The position numbers and the translations under genes are program-made. A stretch of 50,095 bases of DNA. Origin: Desulfurobacterium atlanticum. GTDB taxonomy: Bacteria > Aquificota > Aquificia > Desulfurobacteriales > Desulfurobacteriaceae. This document shows, in pieces, positions 33,927 to 43,592 of this stretch; position 1 is the first letter of the stretch, and the number at the start of each line of letters is the position of its first letter. The stretch is from NCBI RefSeq assembly GCF_900188395.1, contig NZ_FZOB01000013.1:1-50095 (forward strand), read 5' to 3'. Below the pieces are notes generated by a model. It was given only the letters and a program-made list of their open reading frames with translations. It was not told the DNA's origin and searched no databases.

Positions 33927-35825
33927 ATGTTTGGCAGTAGAGGAAGCGGAAACGGAGAGTCTGTGGTTTTTTTAAAAAAGACAATTTCAAACCTTGAAAA
34001 AGAGATAGAAAGGTTAAAAGAGCAGCTTGAAAGCTGTGAAAGAGAGAAGAAAGAGGCGCTGGATGAGGTAGAAAAAGTAAAATCTTTAGTTGAGAGTGAG
34101 AAAAGAGCTCTTGAACAGGAGATAGAACAGCTTAGAAAAGAGAAAGAGGAGATAGATAACGATCTTTACATGTATAAACAGATAGTTGATTGTTTTATGG
34201 AAGAAGCTTTCTTCCTTGCTTCACCTGAATTTAAACCCGGTAAAGCAGGAAACGAAATTATCCTTGCAAATAGAAGAGCTTTGGAGCTTGCTTCAAAGTG
34301 GAAAGATATCTTTATAAAGCAGTGGGGTGTAAATCCAGATAATATTATAGGAACATCCATTCATGTAATGCACAAAGATCCTGAAAGGGTTAAATCCCTT
34401 CTTAAAGCTTTAAGACCGGGTGAGCATCTTAAAAATGCAGATATTCCTGTAGGTCCTTATGTAATGGCTTCTTACAGACACCTTATTCTTAATAAAGATG
34501 GCTCTGTAAGGGGATATCTTGCCACATGGAAAGATGCAACTGCTGAGAGAGAAGTTAAAGAGAAGATAAGAACGACACAGCAGATGATAATTTCAAATCT
34601 TAAGGCTGCTAAAGAGAGTCTGTTTCAGGCTATAGATACTGCGGTTTCAATATCAGCCGCTTTACGTTCTATACAGCAGGTGATAAAAACTTCAGAGGAA
34701 GAATCTAAAGCTGCCAATTTCATAAAAGAGCAGATAAGGGAACTTGTTGAAATATCTGGTAAATTGAAAGTTAACTATAATAAGATTCTTGAGTTTCTTG
34801 AAGAGGCTGAGAAGAAAACGCTTTCTTCTATAGAGCAGATGAAATATATCTACTCAATTACAGGTAATTTGCAGGAGGTTGTAAGTGACCTTAAGGAGCA
34901 GACAGAACAGATAGATCAGGTGGTTGAAGTTATTACGTCTATTACCGAGCAGACGAATCTTCTTGCTCTTAACGCTGCGATAGAAGCAGCAAGAGCAGGG
35001 GAGGCAGGAAGGGGTTTTGCAGTTGTTGCTGATGAGGTTAGAAAGCTTGCAGAGAGAACCAATAAGTCTGCTGTTGAGATAAAAGAAGTTGTTAAAAATA
35101 TGCGTGAAAAGATGGCTAAGACAACAAAGATTACTGAAGAAGCTACAAAAGCTGTTAATGATGGGATGGAGATGTTTAGCAAAAACAGAGAAGTTTACTC
35201 AAATATAAAAGGAGCAGCTGAAAATACCCTTGATATAATTAATGGTCTTTTTGATGCTGTAGAGGAAGAAGAGAAGCATATTAAGATAATAGTTGAAAAA
35301 ATTAAAGATTCAGCTTCTATTGTTAAGTCGCTTGGTGAATCTATGGATGATGTTATTAAGAATTCTGAAAGAACCAAGTCGGAAATTAAAAAAGTGCTTG
35401 CCACATTTGATATGGTTGACCTTGGCGATGCGAAAGATATGATAGATATTGTAAAAGAAGTGCTTGATATTATAGAATCTGTTGAGGATAACATAAGAAA
35501 AGTGTTTGTTATGGGATTACCTGCAGATACGTTATTTATTTCAAATACCTCTTCGCTGATGAACAGGATAGGAGCTACAACTCATGTTTTCCACAGACTT
35601 ACTAAAGATTATCCTGAACTGACTTCTGTTGTAACAGAGATAGAAGAGTTACTTGAAGACCTGCTTGTTGAAACAAAAGAGATAGCTGTTGCACTTCAGG
35701 CGAAAGATTTTGAAGAAACTCTTGAAAAAGCAGAAAAACTCATAAAAGTGGCGAATGAGATAACCACTAAAGTTGTGGTCTGTATAAAAACTTTTCTTAA
35801 CTCATCTGATGGAGGCAACAGTTAA
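33927..35825 (+). CDS. soluble PAS-type methyl-accepting chemotaxis protein
   Basis: 632 residues, no membrane helix. A long N-terminal coiled coil (about 14-85), a PAS-like domain (about 86-210, with [13 protein letters not shown] and a [21 protein letters not shown]-type ending), a coiled signalling domain with the conserved tip near 341-378 ([19 protein letters not shown], then [15 protein letters not shown]), and an unusual extra helical C-terminal part (about 510-632) that I cannot assign. It lacks a CZB zinc signature and a CheR-docking pentapeptide. An internal energy or redox sensor is plausible. Its stop overlaps the cheV start by one base. Confidence 0.93.
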   Translation: MFGSRGSGNGESVVFLKKTISNLEKEIERLKEQLESCEREKKEALDEVEKVKSLVESEKRALEQEIEQLRKEKEEIDNDLYMYKQIVDCFMEEAFFLASPEFKPGKAGNEIILANRRALELASKWKDIFIKQWGVNPDNIIGTSIHVMHKDPERVKSLLKALRPGEHLKNADIPVGPYVMASYRHLILNKDGSVRGYLATWKDATAEREVKEKIRTTQQMIISNLKAAKESLFQAIDTAVSISAALRSIQQVIKTSEEESKAANFIKEQIRELVEISGKLKVNYNKILEFLEEAEKKTLSSIEQMKYIYSITGNLQEVVSDLKEQTEQIDQVVEVITSITEQTNLLALNAAIEAARAGEAGRGFAVVADEVRKLAERTNKSAVEIKEVVKNMREKMAKTTKITEEATKAVNDGMEMFSKNREVYSNIKGAAENTLDIINGLFDAVEEEEKHIKIIVEKIKDSASIVKSLGESMDDVIKNSERTKSEIKKVLATFDMVDLGDAKDMIDIVKEVLDIIESVEDNIRKVFVMGLPADTLFISNTSSLMNRIGATTHVFHRLTKDYPELTSVVTEIEELLEDLLVETKEIAVALQAKDFEETLEKAEKLIKVANEITTKVVVCIKTFLNSSDGGNS

Positions 35826-36808
35826 TGCCTAAAAAGAAAGAGCTTTTGCCAAAAATTCTTGAAACAGGAGCCAACGAGCTTGAGATAGTTGATTTTAGAA
35901 TGTATGAGAAGCTTGATGATGGTTCTGTTTATGAATGGGCTCTTGGAGTGAATGTTGCCAAGGTTAAAGAGGTTATATTTACCCCTCAACGACTTGCGAA
36001 AACGCCAAAGTCAATTCCTGAGGTGCTTGGTATCGCAAAGGTAAGGGAGAAAAATATTCCTCTTATTTCTCTTGCCCGCTGGATGAAGATTGAGCCTGCG
36101 GCTGAGGAAAAATATACAATTGTAATGGAATTTTTAAGAGAAACAGTAGGTATAACCATACATGAAGCTAAAAGAATTCGCCGTTTAAGATGGAATGAGA
36201 TAAAAACTCCTCCAGACAGTATGAACAATAGATTTGGCGGTAAGATAGTTGGTGTTATTGATATAGAGGATGGGAAGCTCCTACTCTTGCTTGATTTTGA
36301 GGGTATTCTTGATGAACTTGGAATGATAAAGATAATAGAAGTTTCCGAAATTCAGAAAAGAAAGCTTGGAATAACTTCTGATGAGCATTTTAAAATTCTT
36401 ATTCTTGATGATAGTTCTGTCGCAAGAAGGATTATGAAAAAGATTCTTACAGAAGATGGACATACGGTTGTGGAGGCAACAAACGGTATAGAAGGGCTTG
36501 AGATACTTTACGAGTGGCTTAAGGAAGCAAAAGCTACAGGACAGGATATTACAGATTACGTTCAGCTTATAATTTCAGATATTGAAATGCCCGGTATGGA
36601 CGGTTTAACCTTTACTAAAAAGGTGAAGGAGAATCCTGAACTTTCCAAAATACCTGTTATAATTAATACTTCACTTAGTGACCAGGCGAATATGAGTAAG
36701 AGTAAGTTTGTTGGAGCAGATGCTCATCTTGTTAAGTTTGATGCTCCGGATCTGTTAAAGTTGGTTCACAAATATGCTATAAGGAGGAATGTAGATGCCT
36801 CTACCTGA
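35825..36808 (+). CDS. cheV: chemotaxis protein CheV (CheW-receiver fusion)
   Basis: 327 residues: a CheW-like coupling domain (about 15-170, with [20 protein letters not shown]) joined to a receiver domain (about 188-320). The receiver has the acidic pair DD (195-196), the phospho-acceptor D252 in [10 protein letters not shown] and the Thr/Ser and Lys switch positions in INTSLS and LVKFD. CheV couples receptors to CheA and may act in adaptation or as a phosphate sink, which matters because no CheR/CheB is seen nearby. Overlaps cheY by 14 bases. Confidence 0.96.
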   Translation: MPKKKELLPKILETGANELEIVDFRMYEKLDDGSVYEWALGVNVAKVKEVIFTPQRLAKTPKSIPEVLGIAKVREKNIPLISLARWMKIEPAAEEKYTIVMEFLRETVGITIHEAKRIRRLRWNEIKTPPDSMNNRFGGKIVGVIDIEDGKLLLLLDFEGILDELGMIKIIEVSEIQKRKLGITSDEHFKILILDDSSVARRIMKKILTEDGHTVVEATNGIEGLEILYEWLKEAKATGQDITDYVQLIISDIEMPGMDGLTFTKKVKENPELSKIPVIINTSLSDQANMSKSKFVGADAHLVKFDAPDLLKLVHKYAIRRNVDAST

Positions 36809-37190
36809 TCCGAATATAAAAATTTTGATAGTTGACGATATGGCTACAATGAGAAGAATAGAAAAATCTCTTCTTATGCAGCTTGGCTTTAAGAACATAG
36901 ATGAAGCTGAGGATGGAAAGGTTGCCCTGCAAAAGTTAAGGCAGGGAGATTACGATTTTGTTTTAACAGACTGGAATATGCCAAATATGACAGGACTTGA
37001 ACTTGTTCAGGAGATAAGGAAAGATCCGAAATTGAAACACTTACCTGTTTTGATGGTTACGGCAGAAGCTAAAAAAGAGAACGTTCTTGCTGCTATAAAA
37101 GCGGGAGTTAACAACTATGTGGTAAAACCGTTTACCGCGGAAACTTTGAAGGAGAAAATAGAGAAAATCTTCTCTGCTTATAAAAAGTGA
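36795..37190 (+). CDS. cheY: chemotaxis response regulator CheY
   Basis: 131-residue single receiver domain. Acidic pair D14-D15 ([10 protein letters not shown]), phospho-acceptor D59 in [13 protein letters not shown], switch Thr in [11 protein letters not shown] and Lys in YVVKPF. MATMRRI and TDWNMP are diagnostic of CheY rather than other receivers. Phosphorylated by CheA, it would bind FliM at the motor. Its partner phosphatase may be the CheZ-like protein at the start of the run. Followed after 9 bases by flgF. Confidence 0.97.
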   Translation: MPLPDPNIKILIVDDMATMRRIEKSLLMQLGFKNIDEAEDGKVALQKLRQGDYDFVLTDWNMPNMTGLELVQEIRKDPKLKHLPVLMVTAEAKKENVLAAIKAGVNNYVVKPFTAETLKEKIEKIFSAYKK

Positions 37191-37199
37191 GGATTAAAA

Positions 37200-37916
37200 A
37201 TGGCTGTTGATATTCAGTCTATATATATGCTGGCAAGTGGTGGAAAAAGAGCACTTGAGCAGCTTGATACTGTTTCTAACAACATTGCGAATGTAAATAC
37301 TCCTGGTTTTAAAAAGCTTCTTGAAGTTGAGATGTATCAGGATATTCCTGTTAATAGAGGGGAATCAGGTAAGCTTCTAACATTTCCCCGCTTTAGAGAA
37401 ACTCTTCCTGTCCTTTCTCAAGGTTCTCTTCAGAAAACAGATTCTCCACTTGATTTTGCAATTTCAGGAAAAGGTTTTTTTAAGGTTGAGACAAAGTCGG
37501 GAATTTTGCTTACAAGGAATGGCCATTTTCATATAGATAAAGATGGATATCTTGTTGATGCAAATGGGAATAAAGTTCTTTCAAAAGAAAACAATCCAAT
37601 AATAATTGATACAAATCAGCCTTTCAATGTTTCTTCTGACGGTAGGGTTTTACAGGGAGCTATTGAGGTAGCTGTTCTTGGTATAGAGGATTATGAAAGT
37701 GTTGAACCTGTGGGAAATAGTTATTATGTGCCTGCTGGCGATGTTAAACCTGCAGAGTATAAAGTGCTTACGGGATTTTTGGAGAGCTCAAACGTTGAGC
37801 CGATAAAAGAGATGGTCAATCTTATAGAAACACAAAGACGGTTTGAAATTTACGGTAATTTGATAAGAGGTCTTGATAGAATGAATATGAAAAGTGTGGA
37901 AATCGGGAAAGTTTAA
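37200..37916 (+). CDS. flgF: flagellar basal-body rod protein FlgF
   Basis: 238 residues with the rod/hook N-terminal motif VSNNIANVNTPGFKK, central AISGKGFFKVE and the C-terminal VNLIETQRRFEIYGNLIRG helix. It forms part of the proximal rod. It is called FlgF rather than FlgG because the next gene is the better FlgG match and the order flgF-flgG is standard. 12 bases separate the two. Confidence 0.92.
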   Translation: MAVDIQSIYMLASGGKRALEQLDTVSNNIANVNTPGFKKLLEVEMYQDIPVNRGESGKLLTFPRFRETLPVLSQGSLQKTDSPLDFAISGKGFFKVETKSGILLTRNGHFHIDKDGYLVDANGNKVLSKENNPIIIDTNQPFNVSSDGRVLQGAIEVAVLGIEDYESVEPVGNSYYVPAGDVKPAEYKVLTGFLESSNVEPIKEMVNLIETQRRFEIYGNLIRGLDRMNMKSVEIGKV

Positions 37917-37928
37917 TAAAGGGGGCGT

Positions 37929-38732
37929 ATGATGATTCGTGCACTTTGGACTTCAGCTTCAGGAATGGAAGCTCAGCAAACAAATCTTGATGTTATTTCA
38001 AATAACATAGCGAACGTTAATACTGTTGGATTTAAGCGTTCAAGGGCAAATTTTGAAGATTTGATATATCAGACAATAAGAGATCCGGGCACTATGAGTT
38101 CTGACGAAACTATGATTCCTTCAGGGATACAAATAGGGCTTGGAGTTAAACTTTCTGATACAAGTAAGATTTTCACACAGGGTAGTTTAATAAAGACTGA
38201 TAAACAGTTTGACATAGCCATTCAGGGAGGAGGTTTCTTTAAGATAGAACTTCCAGGCGGTGGAGAAGCATACACAAGAGCCGGCAATTTCCAGGTTGAC
38301 AGTGAAGGTTATCTTGTAACACCTGAAGGCTATAGGTTAAGTCCGAATATTCAGATTTCTTCACCTGAAACTGTGATAAACGTTTCTATAAGTCCTGGTG
38401 GGAGCGTGTATGTTATAAGAAACAGTGGCGGTCAGCAAACGGTAGAAGAAGTCGGAAAAATAAAGCTTTATAAATTTATTAACCCGGCAGGTCTTAAATC
38501 TTTAGGTGGAAATCTTTATGCTGTTACTGATGCTTCAGGTGAACCTGTGGAAGGTGATCCGAATACTGATGGATTTGGCAGGCTTGCTCAGGGGTTCTTG
38601 GAAGCTTCAAATGTTAATATAGTTGAAGAGATGGTTAATCTTATAGTTGCTCAAAGAGCTTATGAAATAAACTCAAAAGGGATAACTACTGCTGATGAGA
38701 TGTTAAGGGTTGTCAGTGGACTTAAGGCTTAG
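37929..38732 (+). CDS. flgG: flagellar distal rod protein FlgG
   Basis: 267 residues. The N-terminus IRALWTSASGMEAQQTNLDV then ISNNIANVNTVGFKR is almost invariant in FlgG; AIQGGGFFKIELPGG, FLEASNVNIVEEMVNLIVAQ and RAYEINSKGI complete the signature. Two ATG codons in tandem (37929 and 37932) follow GGGGGC. It builds the distal rod in the periplasm and is exported by the type III apparatus that includes FlhA. Confidence 0.97.
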   Translation: MMIRALWTSASGMEAQQTNLDVISNNIANVNTVGFKRSRANFEDLIYQTIRDPGTMSSDETMIPSGIQIGLGVKLSDTSKIFTQGSLIKTDKQFDIAIQGGGFFKIELPGGGEAYTRAGNFQVDSEGYLVTPEGYRLSPNIQISSPETVINVSISPGGSVYVIRNSGGQQTVEEVGKIKLYKFINPAGLKSLGGNLYAVTDASGEPVEGDPNTDGFGRLAQGFLEASNVNIVEEMVNLIVAQRAYEINSKGITTADEMLRVVSGLKA

Positions 38733-38755
38733 AATGACTTTTAGAAGGGGTTGTT

Positions 38756-39409
38756 TTGCGTATTTTCTTTAAAACGCTATTTTTTACTGTTTTGTTTGTA
38801 TCTGTTGCCTGTGGCAAAACTTTAAAAGATTTCATGAAAACTTACGTTGAAAAGCAGTATCCTGAGTATAAAGTTTTAAGAGTTAGTGCTCCAAATTTAC
38901 AGGTGGATGAGAAATCTAAATTTAAAGTATCTCTTGAATCTTCCGATAGGTATTATTTAAGGTTTAAGGTTTTCGGATATTTTAACGGCAAGGAAGAAGT
39001 TGTTCCTGTTAGTGTAAGAGTTGTAAAGTTAAAGAACGTTGTTGTTGCTGCAAAAGATATTTTGCCGGGAGAGCTTATTACGAAAGATCTGTTAAAACTT
39101 AAAAGGGTTTCAGAATTTAAGGCAGGAAACGCTTTTTCGTCTATTAATGAAGTTTCTGGGAAAAGGGCGAAAAGGCTCATAAAGAGTGAGAGAATCATAA
39201 AATTTACTGATGTTGAACCTGATTATAAAGTTTTTAAGAACACTCCTGTTAAAGTGGTTTATGAAAGTGGAGCAATAAGAATAGAGATGATGGGATTGGC
39301 TCTTCAAAATGGAGCCTTAGGGGATATAATAGAGGTGAAAAATATATCTACAGGGAAAAAGATACTATGCAAAGTTGTAGGAAATGGCGTTGTGAAATTT
39401 ATGCATTAG
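38756..39409 (+). CDS. flgA: flagellar P-ring assembly chaperone FlgA
   Basis: 217 residues with a signal peptide (RIFFKTLFFTVLFVSVACG) and a SAF domain: VVVAAKDILPGELITKDLL, then KRLIKSERIIKFTDVEPD. The C-terminal part (AIRIEMMGLALQNGALGDII and VKNISTGKKILCKVVGNG) is typical of FlgA. It is a periplasmic chaperone for FlgI. The start is TTG 38756 with GAAGGGG 5 bases upstream. It overlaps flgH by 43 bases. Confidence 0.93.
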   Translation: MRIFFKTLFFTVLFVSVACGKTLKDFMKTYVEKQYPEYKVLRVSAPNLQVDEKSKFKVSLESSDRYYLRFKVFGYFNGKEEVVPVSVRVVKLKNVVVAAKDILPGELITKDLLKLKRVSEFKAGNAFSSINEVSGKRAKRLIKSERIIKFTDVEPDYKVFKNTPVKVVYESGAIRIEMMGLALQNGALGDIIEVKNISTGKKILCKVVGNGVVKFMH

Positions 39410-40062
39410 TAGTTTTTCTATTTTTTTTCTCAGGATGTAGTTCATCTCAAAGGAGAAAAGAGGTTGTTGTTAAACCTCCGCCTCCACCTCCGGTTGAGGT
39501 TGCAAAGCCTGTTTCCAAAGGGTCTCTTTACACAGGTTATGACAATCTGTTTTCAGACCCGAAAGCTCATCAGGTTGGGGATATTATCACGATAAAGGTT
39601 GTTGAGTCTCTTTCAGGTGAAGGAAGCTCTTCAAATTCTGTAGGCAAGCAAACGCAGATGGGTATTGACCTTCAATCTCCTACTATTCTTGGGAAGAAAA
39701 TACCTGGAGATAGTCTTAATCCTTTGCTTGGATTTCAGGCTAATCCTCAAAGCAGTTTTTCCGGTCAGGGTGCAACTAAAAGAAATACAAAACTTATTGC
39801 AACTATTACTGCACGGGTAACAAAAGTTTATCCTAATGGAAACCTTTATATAGAAGGAGAGAAGGTTATAAGGATTAATGATGATGTTCAGATTTTAAAA
39901 ATTTCAGGAATGATAAGCCCTACAGATATAGAGCAGGATAACTCTATATCTTCTTCTAAGATTTCCGATATGTATGTAGAATATAACGGCAAAGGTTTCT
40001 GGGCTGAAAGTCAAAGGCCCGGCTGGCTTGCAAGATTTCTTATGAAGATATGGCCGTTTTGA
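39367..40062 (+). CDS. flgH: flagellar L-ring protein FlgH
   Basis: 231-residue outer-membrane lipoprotein forming the L-ring. Lipobox FFSGC near 20-25, Pro-rich linker (KPPPPPPVEV), then SLYTGYDNLFSDPKAHQVGD, IITIKVVESLSGEGSSSN, and the ending DMYVEYNGKGFWAESQRPGW typical of FlgH. It starts inside flgA in another frame. Its presence confirms a diderm envelope. Confidence 0.96.
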   Translation: MQSCRKWRCEIYALVVFLFFFSGCSSSQRRKEVVVKPPPPPPVEVAKPVSKGSLYTGYDNLFSDPKAHQVGDIITIKVVESLSGEGSSSNSVGKQTQMGIDLQSPTILGKKIPGDSLNPLLGFQANPQSSFSGQGATKRNTKLIATITARVTKVYPNGNLYIEGEKVIRINDDVQILKISGMISPTDIEQDNSISSSKISDMYVEYNGKGFWAESQRPGWLARFLMKIWPF

Positions 40063-40070
40063 GGTGTTTT

Positions 40071-41171
40071 ATGGTTAAAAGATTTTTCTGTTTTTTTGTG
40101 TTGCTGTTTTTTATTTTTGTTTCAAATGCAGAGGCGGTTTTAACAAAGATAGGAACAGAGGTTAATATAGAAGGAGTAAGACCAAACTTTCTTACCGGTT
40201 ATGGGATAGTTGTGGGACTTGATGGAACAGGTGATGGTTCTTCAAGTGTTTTTACACTTCAGAGTGTTTCAAATATGTTAAGAAAGATGGGAATTTATGT
40301 TGACCCTAAAAAGGTAAAAACGAAAAATGCTGCTGCTGTTATAGTTACTGCAAAACTTCCTCCTTTCGCAAAGCCAGGGATGACTTTTGATGTTAATGTG
40401 GCTTCTATAGGGGATGCGAAAGATTTATCAAACGGAATTTTAATAAGAACACCCCTTCTTGGTCCTGACGGAAAGATTTACGCTTTTGCTCAGGGTCCTG
40501 TTTCCACAGGTGGAGGATATTCTGAATCTAACAAAGGTGGAAAGGTGAAGAAGAATTTTCCAACTACCGGTATTATTCCGTCAGGCGGGATAGTTGAGAG
40601 AGGGTTGCCTTTTTCACTGGCAAATGAGAATGAGATTGTGCTAACTTTAAAACATCCTTCTTTTACGCTTGCGTCAACGATAGCTGATGCTATCAATAGT
40701 CAGTTTGGTAAGGGTGTTGCTTATGCTGTTGATTCTTCAACGGTAAAGGTTCTTTTCCCTGCAGGAGTGGATAAGGTTAGTTTTATCTCTCAGATTCTTA
40801 ATCTTCCAATAGAAACAAAACCAGAACCTGTTGTTGTTATATATGAAAGGACAGGAACAGTTATAATGAGCGGAGATATAAAGATAGATCCGCCTGTTTA
40901 TGTTGCTCACGGCAATATTTATGTGTCTGTTATGAAAAAGCCTGAAGTTTCTCAGCCACCGCCACTTTCAGGTGGAAATACAACAGTTACAGAGAATGTA
41001 ACTATAACCGTTAAAGAGGAGAAAGGAAGGATTTTCGGTGTTCAATCTGCAAATTTAAGAGATCTTGTTAAGGCACTTAATGACCTTGGAGTTTCTCCGA
41101 GAGATTTGATAGCTATTATTCAGGCGATAAAAGCTGCCGGTAAACTTCATGCTAAAATAGTTGTTATGTGA
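40071..41171 (+). CDS. flgI: flagellar P-ring protein FlgI
   Basis: 366 residues from ATG 40071, with GAGGTG just upstream; an ATG at 40050 would overlap flgH and lacks this. Signal peptide (VKRFFCFFVLLFFIFVSNAEA), then IGTEVNIEGVRPNFLTGYGI, VVGLDGTGDGSSSVFTLQSV, FDVNVASIGDAKDLSNGILI and the C-terminal LNDLGVSPRDLIAIIQAIKA block. All are standard FlgI features. Forms the periplasmic P-ring with help of FlgA. Confidence 0.97.
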   Translation: MVKRFFCFFVLLFFIFVSNAEAVLTKIGTEVNIEGVRPNFLTGYGIVVGLDGTGDGSSSVFTLQSVSNMLRKMGIYVDPKKVKTKNAAAVIVTAKLPPFAKPGMTFDVNVASIGDAKDLSNGILIRTPLLGPDGKIYAFAQGPVSTGGGYSESNKGGKVKKNFPTTGIIPSGGIVERGLPFSLANENEIVLTLKHPSFTLASTIADAINSQFGKGVAYAVDSSTVKVLFPAGVDKVSFISQILNLPIETKPEPVVVIYERTGTVIMSGDIKIDPPVYVAHGNIYVSVMKKPEVSQPPPLSGGNTTVTENVTITVKEEKGRIFGVQSANLRDLVKALNDLGVSPRDLIAIIQAIKAAGKLHAKIVVM

Positions 41172-41185
41172 TTTTGGAGTGTGCT

Positions 41186-41473
41186 ATGGAAAATATTAAA
41201 CTTATTCCTTACTGGGATGTTAAAGGGATAGAAAGCATAAAGAATGAAAAGGATGTAGCCAAAGAGTTTGAAGCTACATTTTTGAGAATCCTTTTGAAAG
41301 AGATGAGAAAGGGGATTCCTGAAAGTGGCCTTTTTTCATCTTTCTCAGATAAAATGTATCTTGATATGTTTGATATGACAGTTGCAAAGACGCTTGCATC
41401 TTCAGATAGGCTTGGTTTATCAGATTATATTGAACAGGCTTTAAAAGCTTACGGAAAGGCAGAGGATTTATGA
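41186..41473 (+). CDS. flgJ: FlgJ-like rod-binding protein, no muramidase domain
   Basis: 95 residues from ATG 41186 with TGGAGTG upstream; a GTG at 41168 is an alternative. The core KEFEATFLRILLKEMRKGIP, with FSDKMYLDMFDMTVAKTLAS after it, matches the FlgJ N-terminal rod-cap domain. The C-terminal glucosaminidase domain of enterobacterial FlgJ is absent, so a separate wall hydrolase must open the peptidoglycan. It overlaps flhA by 4 bases. Confidence 0.9.
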   Translation: MENIKLIPYWDVKGIESIKNEKDVAKEFEATFLRILLKEMRKGIPESGLFSSFSDKMYLDMFDMTVAKTLASSDRLGLSDYIEQALKAYGKAEDL

Positions 41474-43551
41474 AAGAAACTCTGCTACTTTATGTAAATA
41501 AGCTTTACAAGTATTCCGATATTCTTTTTGTCCTTCTTCTTCTTGCGATTCTTGCTTCTATGGTTCTTCCGATTCCTCCGATGGTTCTTGATATTTTACT
41601 TACTTTCAGTATTACCCTTTCCCTGTTAATTTTAATGACCACAATTTATATCAACCACCCTTTAGAGCTTTCCTCTTTTCCTTCTTTACTGCTTATAGCC
41701 ACACTATTTCGCCTGTCTCTTAACATAGCTACTACAAGGCGAATTCTCCTTCATGGAAATGAAGGACCTTCGGCAGCCGGTAAGGTTATAGAAGCTTTTG
41801 GGCAGTTTGTTGTAGGTGGAAACTATATTGTTGGAATAATTATTTTTCTCATTCTTGTTGTTATAAACTTCATTGTTATTACTAAAGGAACAGAAAGAAT
41901 TTCTGAAGTGGCTGCAAGATTTACCCTTGATGCTATGCCGGGAAAGCAGATGGCCATAGATGCTGATCTTAATGCCGGTTTAATAAGTGAACAGGAAGCA
42001 CAGAAAAGACGTCAGGAAATAGCAAGAGAAGCAGATTTTTACGGAGCAATGGATGGTGCTTCAAAGTTTATAAGGGGAGATGCGGTAGCCGGGATAATTA
42101 TCACTTTGATAAATATTATTGGTGGTCTTGCTATAGGTGTATTTCAACACCATATGAGTATTGCTGATGCGGCGAAAACTTTTACTATATTAACCGTCGG
42201 TGATGGTCTTGTAGGGCAGATTCCATCTCTTATAACTTCTACTGCTGCCGGTTTAATGGTAACAAGGGCTGCAGCAGAAACAGACCTTGGAACAGAGATT
42301 TTCAAACAGTTAACAGGTTATCATAAAGCTCTTTTTATGGCAGCCGGAACACTTGCTGTTATGGGTATTGTTCCTGGAATGCCAACCTTACCGTTTCTTC
42401 TTGTTGCTTCTTTAATAGCGATTGTAGCTTACATGGTTTATGAAGCGACAAAAGAGAAAGAGAGACTTGAAGCTGAGGAGAAAGCAAAAGAGCTTCTTAA
42501 AACTGCTCAGAAAGAGGAGACAAAAGAAGAAGAGCTTATAAGACCGCCTGATACTCTTTCAATGGAGATAGGTTATGCTCTTATCCCGTATGTTGAAGAT
42601 AAAGAGAAGGGAGAGATTGTTAAAAGGATAAAATCTCTCAGAAAACAGTTAGCAAAAGAGCTTGGTATAGTTGTTCCGCTTGTCCACATAAAGGATAATC
42701 TGGAACTTAAACCGGGAGAGTATCGGATTTTAATAAGAGATGTTGAAGTGGCAAGGGGTAATGTTGAGCCAAATCATCTTCTTGCAATAGATACGGGAAC
42801 TTCAAAAGGAAAAATAGAAGGTAAAGAAACCGTAGAGCCGGCGTTTGGTCTTAAAGCTTACTGGATATCTCCTCAGTTAAAAGACAAGGCAAGGCTTCTT
42901 GGCTATACGGTGGTTGATATTCCGACTGTGATAATCACCCATCTTTCAGAAGTGATTAAAAAGCATGCCCATGAAATTCTTGGAAGGGTGGAAACCAAAG
43001 AGCTTATAGATGCACTTGCCAAAAAATATTCTATTGTTAAGGATATTGTTCCTGAACAGGTCCCTCTTGGAGTTGTTCACAGAGTTCTTCAAAATCTTCT
43101 TAAAGAGGGAATTCCGATTAAAGATTTAATGACCATTCTTGAATCTCTTGCAGATAATATAGGGAAAACAGCAGACCCTGATATATTAACAGAGTTTGTC
43201 AGACAATCTCTTGCAAGGTTGATAACAAATCTTTACAGTGTGGATGGAGAGCTTACGGTTGTTACATTAACGCCAAAAGCGGAAAGTTACATTCTTGAAA
43301 AAGTGAAGCAGAATGATGGATATTTACCACCTCTTGAGCCTTCTTTTGTTCAAAAACTTATAGGTGATATAACAAAATTTAGAGAGAGTTTTTTGAGAAA
43401 ACAGGCAATTCCTGTTGTTCTTACATCTCCTGCGGTTAGAAGGTTTGTTAGAAAGGTAATTGAGCCTTATGCAGCAAATATTGCAGTTATATCTTATGCA
43501 GAAGTTGAACCAGGTGCTAAGGTTAATGTGATAGGAACAATTGGAGAGTAG
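41470..43551 (+). CDS. flhA: flagellar export gate protein FlhA
   Basis: 693 residues: about eight transmembrane helices (to about 330), then a large cytoplasmic domain. Signatures: SLLLIATLFRLSLNIATTRR, VVINFIVITKGTERISEVAA, RFTLDAMPGKQMAIDADLNA and GLISEQEAQKRR in the FHIPEP loop region; the cytoplasmic part has IDTGTSKGKIEGKETVEPAF and PAVRRFVRKVIEP. It forms the nonameric ring of the flagellar type III export gate. It is the last gene of the chemotaxis-flagellar run; flhB, flhF and fliA are not in the window. Confidence 0.98.
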   Translation: MKETLLLYVNKLYKYSDILFVLLLLAILASMVLPIPPMVLDILLTFSITLSLLILMTTIYINHPLELSSFPSLLLIATLFRLSLNIATTRRILLHGNEGPSAAGKVIEAFGQFVVGGNYIVGIIIFLILVVINFIVITKGTERISEVAARFTLDAMPGKQMAIDADLNAGLISEQEAQKRRQEIAREADFYGAMDGASKFIRGDAVAGIIITLINIIGGLAIGVFQHHMSIADAAKTFTILTVGDGLVGQIPSLITSTAAGLMVTRAAAETDLGTEIFKQLTGYHKALFMAAGTLAVMGIVPGMPTLPFLLVASLIAIVAYMVYEATKEKERLEAEEKAKELLKTAQKEETKEEELIRPPDTLSMEIGYALIPYVEDKEKGEIVKRIKSLRKQLAKELGIVVPLVHIKDNLELKPGEYRILIRDVEVARGNVEPNHLLAIDTGTSKGKIEGKETVEPAFGLKAYWISPQLKDKARLLGYTVVDIPTVIITHLSEVIKKHAHEILGRVETKELIDALAKKYSIVKDIVPEQVPLGVVHRVLQNLLKEGIPIKDLMTILESLADNIGKTADPDILTEFVRQSLARLITNLYSVDGELTVVTLTPKAESYILEKVKQNDGYLPPLEPSFVQKLIGDITKFRESFLRKQAIPVVLTSPAVRRFVRKVIEPYAANIAVISYAEVEPGAKVNVIGTIGE

Positions 43552-43565
43552 GGGTTTATGTTGGG

Positions 43566-43585
43566 AAGGGGGAAATTTCCCCCTT
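43566..43585 (+). terminator. palindrome after flhA, likely terminator
   Basis: AAGGGGGAAATTTCCCCCTT is a perfect 20-base palindrome 14 bases after the flhA stop. As RNA it gives an eight-pair GC-rich stem with an AATT loop. The T-run after it is weak on either strand. It may end both flhA and the convergent gene. Confidence 0.6.
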
Positions 43586-43592
43586 AGTAATT

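Noticed and set aside
37200-38732. Recent tandem duplication of one rod gene
   Set aside because: The two are FlgF and FlgG, ancient paralogues with normal lengths and order.
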